DNA of 23,446 nt. It comes from a virus. Both the position numbers and the translations under genes were made by a program. Location of the stretch: the IMG/VR virus record IMGVR_UViG_3300029914_000143, positions 1 through 23,446 of that record. One strand, written 5' to 3'. Shown here in pieces: positions 7,125 through 13,265 of this stretch. A model generated the notes under the pieces. It was given only the letters and a program-made list of their open reading frames with translations, was not told where the DNA came from and did not search any database. Numbering within the stretch: position 1 is the first letter of the stretch; each line of letters opens with the position of its first letter.

Positions 7125-9386
7125 TTAGTATTCGTCGTTGTTGAAGAGCATCTCACCGAGGTCTACCGTCTTTACCTTCTTGTCAGAGGCTACGATAGGC
7201 TTGATGCGTTTCAGGGTAGCCGATGACTTGGGAGCTTCGAGCTTCGGCTTGGAGTCCTGCGGAAGACGCTTCGCACCTTGTTCTTCGGGTGTGATGTCCT
7301 CGATTGCATCCGCCCACAGGTCGCCCATATGGTCAGATTCAGTGTCGCGGGTCTCGGCTTCAGTCTCCTCGTTCTCGAAGTGATTGGCAGCTTCACCAGT
7401 GGAGGATGGAATGAGTTCCATACCAGCCACTTCTTGTGCAGTCTTCAGAGAGCCCATCAAGGAAGCAAGCGGATCGCCGTCTGCACCCTGCATCGAGAAG
7501 ATGCTCTGCATGTCGTTGGCGTAGTGGTCGGCCATCGAAGCCTCTAGGTTGGTGGGTTCGAAATCTTCACCACCACTAGCGGTTACGCTGTCGCCGTCTT
7601 CGTCTTCGTTGGCAAGAGCAGACTTCTTTTCTTCCAAATTGCCGTCGTTGAACATTTGGTCAAAGTCGAGTTCCTTGCCTTCTTCTGCAACTTCCTCGCC
7701 TTCGCCTTCCAGCTCGTCGCCAGTGGCTTCCAGCTCGTCGCCTTCGCCCATTAGCTCGTCGCCTTCGCCCATTAGCTCGTCGCCTTCGCCCTCTAGCTCT
7801 TCACCGTCCATGACCCCACCAAAATCCGGCTCTTCATTCTGTTCGCCGAGGAGTTCGGTTTCGAGCGACTTGATGGCACCAAGAGCCTCGTCAACCTTTT
7901 CCTTGATAATTTCGGTGTCGCCTTCGACCTTAAGGTCTTGGCCAGTTGCTTCAGGAGCGCCCTCTTCAGGCAACGCACCCTCATCCATCGGGGGCATTCC
8001 ACCATCTTCTGCGGGTGCTTCAGCAGCTTCTGGTGCCGGGGGCATCGGAGCTTCAGCAGGGGGAGCGGCAGGAGGCATATCTTCAGGGGCGGCGGTCTTC
8101 GAGCAATTCTCACAGCCCTTGCAGTCAGCGCCTTCGCAAGCAGCAGCCTTCTTTGCAGAAGCCTTCTTCTCGCCTTCAGACTTATTGACGGTGTCGGCAT
8201 CACGGTCGCCCGCTTTACCTGCGTCAATCTTGGACAGGTCGCCCTTGGTATCAGAGCCTGCACGACCATCATCATACTTGGCTGGCTGTTTGCCACATTC
8301 CTTTGTGTCGTCAGCAACCTTGGTGGCCGCGTTAATCGGCTTGCCGCTCATTTCCTTCTTGATGGCGGCGGTTGCGGCCTTGTCTTCACCTTCAGCACCC
8401 TCGTTCAGGGTCTTCTTGGCTTCAAGGGCAATCTTGGTGTAGTGTGAGTTAATCGCGGTCTGACGCAGAGTAGCCTTCAGGACGGATGTCTTGTTCTGAA
8501 GCAGGTTGGACGCGAAAGCCTTCTGGAATTCGACGGGAGCAGTAGGCAGCATAGTTTTGGCAATCGTCCAAGCCGCTGCCACACGAGTCTTCGCTTCCTT
8601 GGTAATCGCCTCCCGCTTAGTTTTTACCTCGGCCAGCTTTTCAATTAGCGAAGGCTTGGTTGGATTTGCCATAGTAATGTCACCTTTCTTCGATGTGGGG
8701 CGTAGATTGCCCGTTCTACCTTGAGGTTGATAGTTCTTTTTCTCGTTAACTTGGGATTTCTTGCTTGCCATAGTAGGAGCAAGAGGCGGCTGTATGGTCT
8801 CGGCTTCTGGGGATTCTTGACCGACAAGGCTGTTATCCATGCCCATCGAATCCTCTTCAGGAACAACTACATCAAGAGGGTCATCGGCTGGTGGTAGTGC
8901 GGCAGGTGCTGCTGGTGCGAGGAGGTCTACGGGAGCGGCCATGGGGTCACCCATGCCACCGGAGTCCCCACCTGCGATATCTGTGAACTGCTGATCTAGG
9001 TTATTGAGGTCGGCCTTGACATCTTCCGACCAATCACCAGACTTGAATTTTTCCCATTCGGTAATGAGTTGGACACGCTCACGCATAGAGCGAATTTCCT
9101 TCTCCAGTTCCTCCCGCTTTTCGGCGAGTAAGTCGAACTTGGCGGAGCCGCCAGTGTCACCCACGGGCATTGTAGAGTCCAGTTCAGTGATTTCGCCGTC
9201 TAGCGCGTCGAGTTCGGCGATTTTGTGAGATAGAGCTTGCTTCGTGGCAGAGATACCCATACCCTTCAGCGATTTCTTGTCCTCTTTTGTCAGAAGCTTT
9301 TTCTTCACTTGTTCTTTTTCCTTCTCAGAGAGGGGCTGCTTTTCGTCGAGGGGCTGCTTTTCGTCACATTTCTTAGAGGTCGCCAT
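7125..9386 (-). CDS. Large acidic scaffold-like head assembly protein
   Basis: A 753-aa low-complexity protein directly after the protease; the ATG shares its A with the upstream TAA stop (TAATG), implying translational coupling. Residues about 20-135 are highly charged and helical, probably a coiled coil. Residues 165-185 are Ala/Pro-rich. A Cys cluster (CEGADCKGCENC) lies near the middle, followed by Pro/Ala- and Glu-rich linkers. Around residues 529-565 is an acidic 7-residue repeat, GEGDELM. An internal ATG at 8672 (residue 239) has its own ribosome-binding site and could give a 515-aa shorter form. Scaffolds next to head proteases are often acidic, helical and translated from internal starts, which suggests the role. 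No homology is certain, and a virion-internal core protein is an alternative. Confidence 0.5.
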   Translation of the reverse strand: MATSKKCDEKQPLDEKQPLSEKEKEQVKKKLLTKEDKKSLKGMGISATKQALSHKIAELDALDGEITELDSTMPVGDTGGSAKFDLLAEKREELEKEIRSMRERVQLITEWEKFKSGDWSEDVKADLNNLDQQFTDIAGGDSGGMGDPMAAPVDLLAPAAPAALPPADDPLDVVVPEEDSMGMDNSLVGQESPEAETIQPPLAPTMASKKSQVNEKKNYQPQGRTGNLRPTSKKGDITMANPTKPSLIEKLAEVKTKREAITKEAKTRVAAAWTIAKTMLPTAPVEFQKAFASNLLQNKTSVLKATLRQTAINSHYTKIALEAKKTLNEGAEGEDKAATAAIKKEMSGKPINAATKVADDTKECGKQPAKYDDGRAGSDTKGDLSKIDAGKAGDRDADTVNKSEGEKKASAKKAAACEGADCKGCENCSKTAAPEDMPPAAPPAEAPMPPAPEAAEAPAEDGGMPPMDEGALPEEGAPEATGQDLKVEGDTEIIKEKVDEALGAIKSLETELLGEQNEEPDFGGVMDGEELEGEGDELMGEGDELMGEGDELEATGDELEGEGEEVAEEGKELDFDQMFNDGNLEEKKSALANEDEDGDSVTASGGEDFEPTNLEASMADHYANDMQSIFSMQGADGDPLASLMGSLKTAQEVAGMELIPSSTGEAANHFENEETEAETRDTESDHMGDLWADAIEDITPEEQGAKRLPQDSKPKLEAPKSSATLKRIKPIVASDKKVKTVDLGEMLFNNDEY
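7711..7809 (-). repeat. 21-bp tandem repeat inside the scaffold-like gene
   Basis: The motif AGCTCGTCGCC (plus strand) recurs at 7711, 7732, 7753, 7774 and, with variation, 7795: five units exactly 21 bp apart. Two central copies (AGCTCGTCGCCTTCGCCCATT) are identical. They encode the acidic heptad-like repeat GEGDELM/EGEGDEL. Nearly identical DNA suggests recent expansion or slippage. Confidence 0.9.
8670..8690 (-). promoter_or_regulatory. Internal ribosome-binding site and ATG in the scaffold-like gene
   Basis: On the minus strand GAAAGGTGACATTACTATG places AAAGGTG 8 nt before an in-frame ATG (8672-8670). The new start, MANPTKPSLIEKLAEVKTK, begins a well-formed helical segment after a linker. 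The shorter protein would have 515 residues. This is the arrangement of nested scaffold genes in other phages, but expression cannot be shown from sequence. Confidence 0.45.
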
Positions 9387-10255
9387 TATCGTAAATTTCT
9401 CCCGCGTAGGTCATCTTCATTCATGAGAACCTCGCCTACATCTAGTTTCGAAGCTACTTTACTATACATATTGGTATTTGCTGCCTTACGGGTGTAAGGA
9501 GTCTTCGGGCCTATCCATTCGTCCGCGACAGTTGACTGCTTATCTGCACCGGGGAAAGCGGGGGTACCTACCCAAGAAGCTTCGACAAACTTCACTCCGC
9601 CATTAGGGAGTGAGGCATGGCCGCAGAGTTCCGCGACACGTCGGGCCACGCCATCTTCATCAGCAAGGAAAGTCCCCTTCTGATAGGAGAGGTGACCACA
9701 GTAAGTATTTGCGTCGGTAACATGTGACCCACAGAAAGAACAGATGACAAGGTCAGTCACGCACCCCATGGAGAGGTAGCGAACCTTACCCTCCCGGATG
9801 TCTGAGACCAGTTCCTTGTGGGCAGTATCAGTGGCTACGAGGATGTCGCAGAAATATACCCAAACTTCAGGGGGGGCGATTTGAATCTTACGCAGGACTG
9901 CGTCAAGGATGTGCCCCTTGGCATACTTGGAATTCTGGAAGTGCTCGACAAAGTTGAAAGCCCCAACAAACGAGCGGTGCGACAACTTCAATACTTCGTT
10001 AGTCCACGCATCGTCGTTGTTATTGACGAGGTGGCTGCATTCCGGCTTAATCAAGTAATCGTAGGGGCTAGCCTCTGTCTGTACCGATGCCATGATGGTG
10101 CAATGGCTAAGCAAATACTTACTGGTGTCCGCCCCAATTTTGGAGAAGGAAGCGGTCTTACGCCCGAATGTATGTTGACCATACATCTTCTCCCAATCAG
10201 TCATTCTCAAGATTGGTTCATTAAGTTGGGCATTCGCTATTTTCTTAAACGACAT
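9386..10255 (-). CDS. Putative prohead (capsid maturation) protease with zinc-binding motif
   Basis: A 289-aa protein whose layout fits phage prohead serine proteases of the herpesvirus-assemblin type. His105 in GAFNFVEHFQNS and Ser162 in VRYLSMGCVTDL are candidate catalytic residues, separated by HILDAVLRKI and YFCDILVATDTAHKELV. It contains CSFCG...CGHL (Cys172, Cys175, Cys186, His188), a small zinc knuckle. The closing sequence VEASWVGTPAFPGA is typical of these proteases, just after the core domain. The 3' end overlaps the start of the scaffold-like gene by one base (TAATG), the usual protease-scaffold-capsid order. The ribosome-binding site (AGAGTG) is weak and lies just downstream of the TnpB-only element. 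Confidence 0.65.
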   Translation of the reverse strand: MSFKKIANAQLNEPILRMTDWEKMYGQHTFGRKTASFSKIGADTSKYLLSHCTIMASVQTEASPYDYLIKPECSHLVNNNDDAWTNEVLKLSHRSFVGAFNFVEHFQNSKYAKGHILDAVLRKIQIAPPEVWVYFCDILVATDTAHKELVSDIREGKVRYLSMGCVTDLVICSFCGSHVTDANTYCGHLSYQKGTFLADEDGVARRVAELCGHASLPNGGVKFVEASWVGTPAFPGADKQSTVADEWIGPKTPYTRKAANTNMYSKVASKLDVGEVLMNEDDLRGRNLR

Positions 10256-10302
10256 ATGTTCACTCTAATCTAGAGGTAGATAGTTGAAATTTTCCAGCTC
10301 TA

Positions 10303-10450
10303 TTGATGCTCCCAGAGTAAACTCTGGGATTCTCACTCTACACACAGATTACTTCCTGCGTGTTAGCGAATGATGGCTCCATCCGAGCCAAAATAACTTG
10401 TGCTGCTGCTGTATCCCGATGTGTGGTGTATCCACACTTTTCGCAATTGT
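10303..10450 (-). ncRNA. Putative omega RNA of the second TnpB
   Basis: The 3' end of tnpB and the right-end hairpin (10311-10328) have the architecture of a TnpB omega RNA ending in ATCAA at 10303. The guide would start at 10302 and read TAGAGCTGGAAAATTTC on the minus strand, the non-coding leader of the protease gene. The 5' limit is a guess; expression is not shown. Confidence 0.5.
10311..10328 (-). repeat. Right-end hairpin of the TnpB-only element
   Basis: CCCAGAGT-AA-ACTCTGGG is a perfect 8-bp palindrome. Its flanks, TTGATGCTCCC on one side and GGGATTCTC on the other, match the right end of the first IS605 element, while the stem interior differs with compensating changes. Confidence 0.75.
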
Positions 10451-11435
10451 GTTTGCGTTCGCCCAGCGACTTCTTTTTCTTCGTACCGCAAGCAGGACAC
10501 GTCTGGCTCGTATAAGCACAGTTGACTCCAACGATTTTCCTACCAGCATCCGCCGCTTTATAGGAAAGGAAGTTGAAGAACGTTGACCAACTTGCATCAT
10601 GGATTTGCTTGCTCAAGATTCCCTGAGCCAAACCTTTCACGTTGAGATTCTCTACGACGATGGTGCCGAACTTGGCGACCAGCGCAGTCGTAGTCTTGTG
10701 CAGGAAATCCTGACGACGGTTTGTGATACGCTCGTGGACTTTCCGCAACAGGACTATAGCCTTACGGCGGTGACTGCTGCCCTTCTTACGGCGTGCAACC
10801 TTACGTTGTGCTATCCGCAGTTCAGCCTGTCCACATTCGTAGAAGCGTGGGTTGGGAATCATCGTCCCATCGCTGAGTGCTGCAAAGTTCTCGATGCCGA
10901 CATCAATGCCAATCGCATCTGTGTTGACAGGCAGTGGCGTAGGTTCGTACTCAAATGTGAGTGTGCAGAACCAACCCGAAACAGACCGCTTCACAGTGCA
11001 AGTCTTGATGACTGCACCTTCTGGCAGTTCTCTTGACAGGCGCACTTTCACATTGCCTATCTTCGACAACTGAAGGTAGCGGCCTGAGAGACTGAAGCCC
11101 GTGTTGTTGAACTGGAAACTGTCGTACCTGTCCTTGCCTTTGAACCGTGGAAAGCCAGCCTTGCCACCTTCTTTGCAACGGCGAAAGAAGTTCTCGAATG
11201 AACGGTTGAGTTTCTTGATGACATTTTGTAGGACATGAGCATGAACAGTCTGGTACTCAGGGAAGACTTGCTTGAGTTCCGTGAGTTGACGCATCTGCTC
11301 AAACTGACCTATGCGTTGTCCACGCCGTTGTTCCAACCCCATGTTGTAGAGTTCTCGGCACACACCCAGAGTTTGGGAGAGTGCTTGCTTCTGCTTGTTG
11401 TTGGGTTGTAGTTTGTACTTGTATGTCTTTAGCAT
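10338..11435 (-). CDS. tnpB: TnpB, RNA-guided RuvC-like nuclease
   Basis: A 365-aa TnpB with a strong ribosome-binding site (AGGAGGAGAG before ATG). The start MLKTYKYKLQPNNKQKQAL is the standard N-terminal strand. The RuvC-like residues are Asp178 in GIDVGIENF, Glu262 in VVENLNVKGL and Asp341 in HRDTAAAQVIL. A four-cysteine zinc finger (CPACG at 313-317, CEKCG at 331-335) lies before the last Asp. In the last motif the usual Asn (DxNAA) is replaced by Ala. The family cuts DNA adjacent to a short motif under omega-RNA guidance and helps retain the element after excision. It is not closely similar to the TnpB at 3194-4258, so the two arrived separately, yet their element ends are alike. Confidence 0.92.
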   Translation of the reverse strand: MLKTYKYKLQPNNKQKQALSQTLGVCRELYNMGLEQRRGQRIGQFEQMRQLTELKQVFPEYQTVHAHVLQNVIKKLNRSFENFFRRCKEGGKAGFPRFKGKDRYDSFQFNNTGFSLSGRYLQLSKIGNVKVRLSRELPEGAVIKTCTVKRSVSGWFCTLTFEYEPTPLPVNTDAIGIDVGIENFAALSDGTMIPNPRFYECGQAELRIAQRKVARRKKGSSHRRKAIVLLRKVHERITNRRQDFLHKTTTALVAKFGTIVVENLNVKGLAQGILSKQIHDASWSTFFNFLSYKAADAGRKIVGVNCAYTSQTCPACGTKKKKSLGERKHNCEKCGYTTHRDTAAAQVILARMEPSFANTQEVICV

Positions 11436-11466
11436 CTCTCCTCCTATCTGTGTGGTGGCTCGCTAA

Positions 11467-11484
11467 CCCAGACAAATGTCTGGG
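11467..11484 (-). repeat. Left-end hairpin of the TnpB-only element
   Basis: CCCAGACA-AA-TGTCTGGG is a perfect 8-bp palindrome with a 2-nt loop, 24 nt inside the inferred left boundary at 11508 and upstream of tnpB. Confidence 0.7.
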
Positions 11485-11496
11485 CTTGCGCTCGTA

Positions 11497-12657
11497 CTAC
11501 GAACGGTCATCAAATTCTTCAGCAGCCAACTTAAGTCCCATCAGCAGCGAACTCTTTTTGCTCTGCTCTTTTACTTCAAGGGCTTTTGCTTCAGCCTCTT
11601 CCTGCATCTGCTGCTTGTTCAGAACCTTGGAGGCTTCTCCAAACAGGTCATAGGCACGGTAGATAGCCTCTACAGCCTCACGCACCGGGCGGGAATCATT
11701 GGACTCGGTAACACCCTTGGCTTCGAGGTAAAGGCTCTTGAGCTGGTCGGCCAGACGGTCACTCAACTTGAGTGCCTTCTGGGTTGTCATCTCCGAGGCA
11801 AACTTCGAGGGGAGTTCAGTTGGAGGTAACGTGATTCCGGTATTGTCTTCCTTGAGCTTGCGTGCCTTTGCGATTTCAGGGAGACGTTCGCCACCTTCAA
11901 GGATTTCTCCGGTGTCTTCGTCAGATATCCATGAGCCTTCGTAAGCGGCTAGATTTAGCCCCTTGAAAGTCGCAGCCTTAGGTGCGGGAACATCTTCTTG
12001 CTCTATCGGACGATTCATTAGCTCTTCCGCAATAGCAGCAATGAACGCTTGAGCCGTCTTGTCGTTCATCAGGTCTTCAGCAGCGGCAAGGGCCTTCTGA
12101 ATCTTGGCAAGTGTGTCACTTGAAAGCTGTTTAATGTCCGTGCTGGGCTTCTTTGCGGGTGCTGCTTGCGCTGGCGCAGGTGGGGCTATTGGGGCTGGGG
12201 CGGCGACTGGCACTGGAGCAGCTTTCTTGCGAGAGGCCGATACAGCAACCTGAGGAACTTCAACCTTTTCCACTTTCGTGTCACGGTCAGTTACCCAGTT
12301 ATCACTACCGGAGGCTACTACTGGAACATCGGGCTGTTGCTGCACTGAACTTCCGCTTTTATTGGCCATGTTGTTAATCACTTGAATGCTTTCTTCGACC
12401 CTTCTAGCAATTTGGGGGTTGGTTACATCGTCCAAATAATCCTCAAGAGTGGACGCTCCCTGTTGAGCCTGCTGTTTTACTTGCTCCAAAAATGAGAGTG
12501 CCTCTTCGATCTGGTCTAAGTCCTGACTCATTGGGTCGGAAGTCAAGAGCTGGGTCGAGATTCTGTCGGCGTCCGCAATAGCCTTCTCAAAACTCTGCGG
12601 GGATACCAGCACGGTGGCTTTCTTATAACGACGACGGGCAATTAGTCTCGAACTCAT
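11497..12657 (-). CDS. Unidentified phage structural or assembly protein, helical with Ala/Pro-rich linker
   Basis: A 386-aa protein with a strong ribosome-binding site (GGAGGGATAAAG before ATG). The N-terminal 110 residues are helical and charged (FEKAIADADRISTQLL, QIEEALSFLEQVKQQAQQ). Residues about 145-175 form an Ala/Pro-rich linker (PVPVAAPAPIAPPAPAQAAP). The C-terminal 200 residues are again helical and acidic (LSDRLADQLKSLYLEAKGV). I do not recognise the family; the composition resembles the neighbouring scaffold-like protein, and a head-core role is possible. The last codons, GAC CGT TCG TAG, probably belong to the TnpB element inserted at the gene's end. The original product would then end in EEFD. 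Confidence 0.75.
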   Translation of the reverse strand: MSSRLIARRRYKKATVLVSPQSFEKAIADADRISTQLLTSDPMSQDLDQIEEALSFLEQVKQQAQQGASTLEDYLDDVTNPQIARRVEESIQVINNMANKSGSSVQQQPDVPVVASGSDNWVTDRDTKVEKVEVPQVAVSASRKKAAPVPVAAPAPIAPPAPAQAAPAKKPSTDIKQLSSDTLAKIQKALAAAEDLMNDKTAQAFIAAIAEELMNRPIEQEDVPAPKAATFKGLNLAAYEGSWISDEDTGEILEGGERLPEIAKARKLKEDNTGITLPPTELPSKFASEMTTQKALKLSDRLADQLKSLYLEAKGVTESNDSRPVREAVEAIYRAYDLFGEASKVLNKQQMQEEAEAKALEVKEQSKKSSLLMGLKLAAEEFDDRS

Positions 12658-12672
12658 CTTTATCCCTCCAAC

Positions 12673-13107
12673 TTAAACAGTTGCGTCCGGTATCGCCGGA
12701 ACCAGCGTCTTCGCACGTAGGGCTGACATCGCAGCCGTAATCATTGTCAGTACCTGCCCCTGCCAGACCTTAGCGGCACGAGCGGGGTTAGGTGTAATCA
12801 CATCCAGCGGACCCTGTCGGGGGCACGGCTGGTTGGGATTACTCGAAGCGGGTAACGCCAACATGAATCGAGCTACTTTGGACGAAAGTTGTGTTGTTAC
12901 CCCTGTATACAATTCCGTAGTGGGCATTTGAAACGTAAAAGTCGGGTCTGAGGGGTCTGTAAACATCCCCGCAATGTTGACTTCAGGGTCGCCAAGAGCC
13001 GCAATCAGGGCTTGGTCATTGGTGTCAGTCATGTCCCCAACAAATGTCACCTGAACTGTCAGGCTGATAACACCGTTGGCTTGCGTTACGTTGGTATGCA
13101 CTTTCAC
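12673..13107 (-). CDS. Unidentified structural protein (144 aa) after the sheath
   Basis: The start is GTG at 13107, which overlaps the TGA of the preceding 53-aa ORF (GTGA), so translation is probably coupled. The first 90 residues are beta-rich (VHTNVTQANGVISLTVQVTFVG, FTFQMPTTELYTGVTTQ); the last 35 are helical and Ala-rich. The position after the sheath would suit a tail tube or tail-associated protein, but the size alone does not prove it and no tube motif is recognisable. The same frame is open for 12 more codons upstream and reads DETYGFGNGGDS without a start codon, so the natural N-terminus may have been longer. Confidence 0.65.
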   Translation of the reverse strand: MKVHTNVTQANGVISLTVQVTFVGDMTDTNDQALIAALGDPEVNIAGMFTDPSDPTFTFQMPTTELYTGVTTQLSSKVARFMLALPASSNPNQPCPRQGPLDVITPNPARAAKVWQGQVLTMITAAMSALRAKTLVPAIPDATV

Positions 13108-13265
13108 ACTGTCACCGCCATTACCGAAACCGTAGGTTTCATCTCAAGGTATGTAATTAACTTTTGAAGGTGGTCTCCATCCGCAGCTTTGGAGGGTTTA
13201 GAGAAGTTGGCGACTATCGACAACTTCTCTAAACCACACTTCATACATGCTTTTACTCTATCCAT
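13104..13265 (-). CDS. Small ORF between sheath and the 144-aa gene, possible zinc-finger fragment
   Basis: An ATG overlaps the sheath TGA (TGATG, 13267-13263) and the ORF ends in TGA overlapping the next GTG start; I give 53 codons. The sequence KACMKCGLEKLSIVANF followed by KPSKAADGDHLQ resembles the first half of a phage zinc-finger/HNH-type module (CxxCGxEKxxxxF...DGxH), but the second Cys pair is missing. The coding region holds a perfect 15-bp inverted repeat. It could be a decayed homing-endonuclease remnant or a reinitiation ORF rather than a functional gene. No ribosome-binding site is evident. The start is taken at about 13265. Confidence 0.35.
   Translation of the reverse strand: MDRVKACMKCGLEKLSIVANFSKPSKAADGDHLQKLITYLEMKPTVSVMAVTV
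13195..13235. repeat. 15-bp perfect inverted repeat (strong hairpin) downstream of the sheath
   Basis: GGTTTAGAGAAGTTG at 13195-13209 and its exact reverse complement at 13221-13235 enclose 11 bases. There is no T-tract on either side, so it is not a standard terminator. It may be an mRNA processing or attenuation site or the remains of an inserted element. Confidence 0.9.

Larger units (their letters stand above)
10303..11508 (-). mobile_element. TnpB-only IS605-family element (IS1341-like, no transposase)
   Basis: The element carries tnpB only, between the 386-aa gene and the protease. Both ends have perfect 8-bp palindromes with a 2-nt loop: left 11467-11484 and right 10311-10328. The right end reads GGGAGCATCAA on the minus strand, identical to the first element. 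If the left end lies immediately after TTGAT (11513-11509), the element is 1206 bp, and the rejoined flanks read GAA TTT GAT TAG, a natural gene end. It lacks tnpA and would need a transposase in trans, such as the one at 4199-4618. Confidence 0.75.

Noticed and set aside
7711-7809. CRISPR-like spacing of repeats
   Set aside because: The units are contiguous 21-bp coding repeats without unique spacers; no cas genes are present.
7549-8442. Plus-strand ORFs (up to 297 aa) Ser-rich, opposite the scaffold-like gene
   Set aside because: They are antisense shadows of the low-complexity acidic gene; the Ser-rich composition is the complement of Glu/Asp codons, and they lack ribosome-binding sites.
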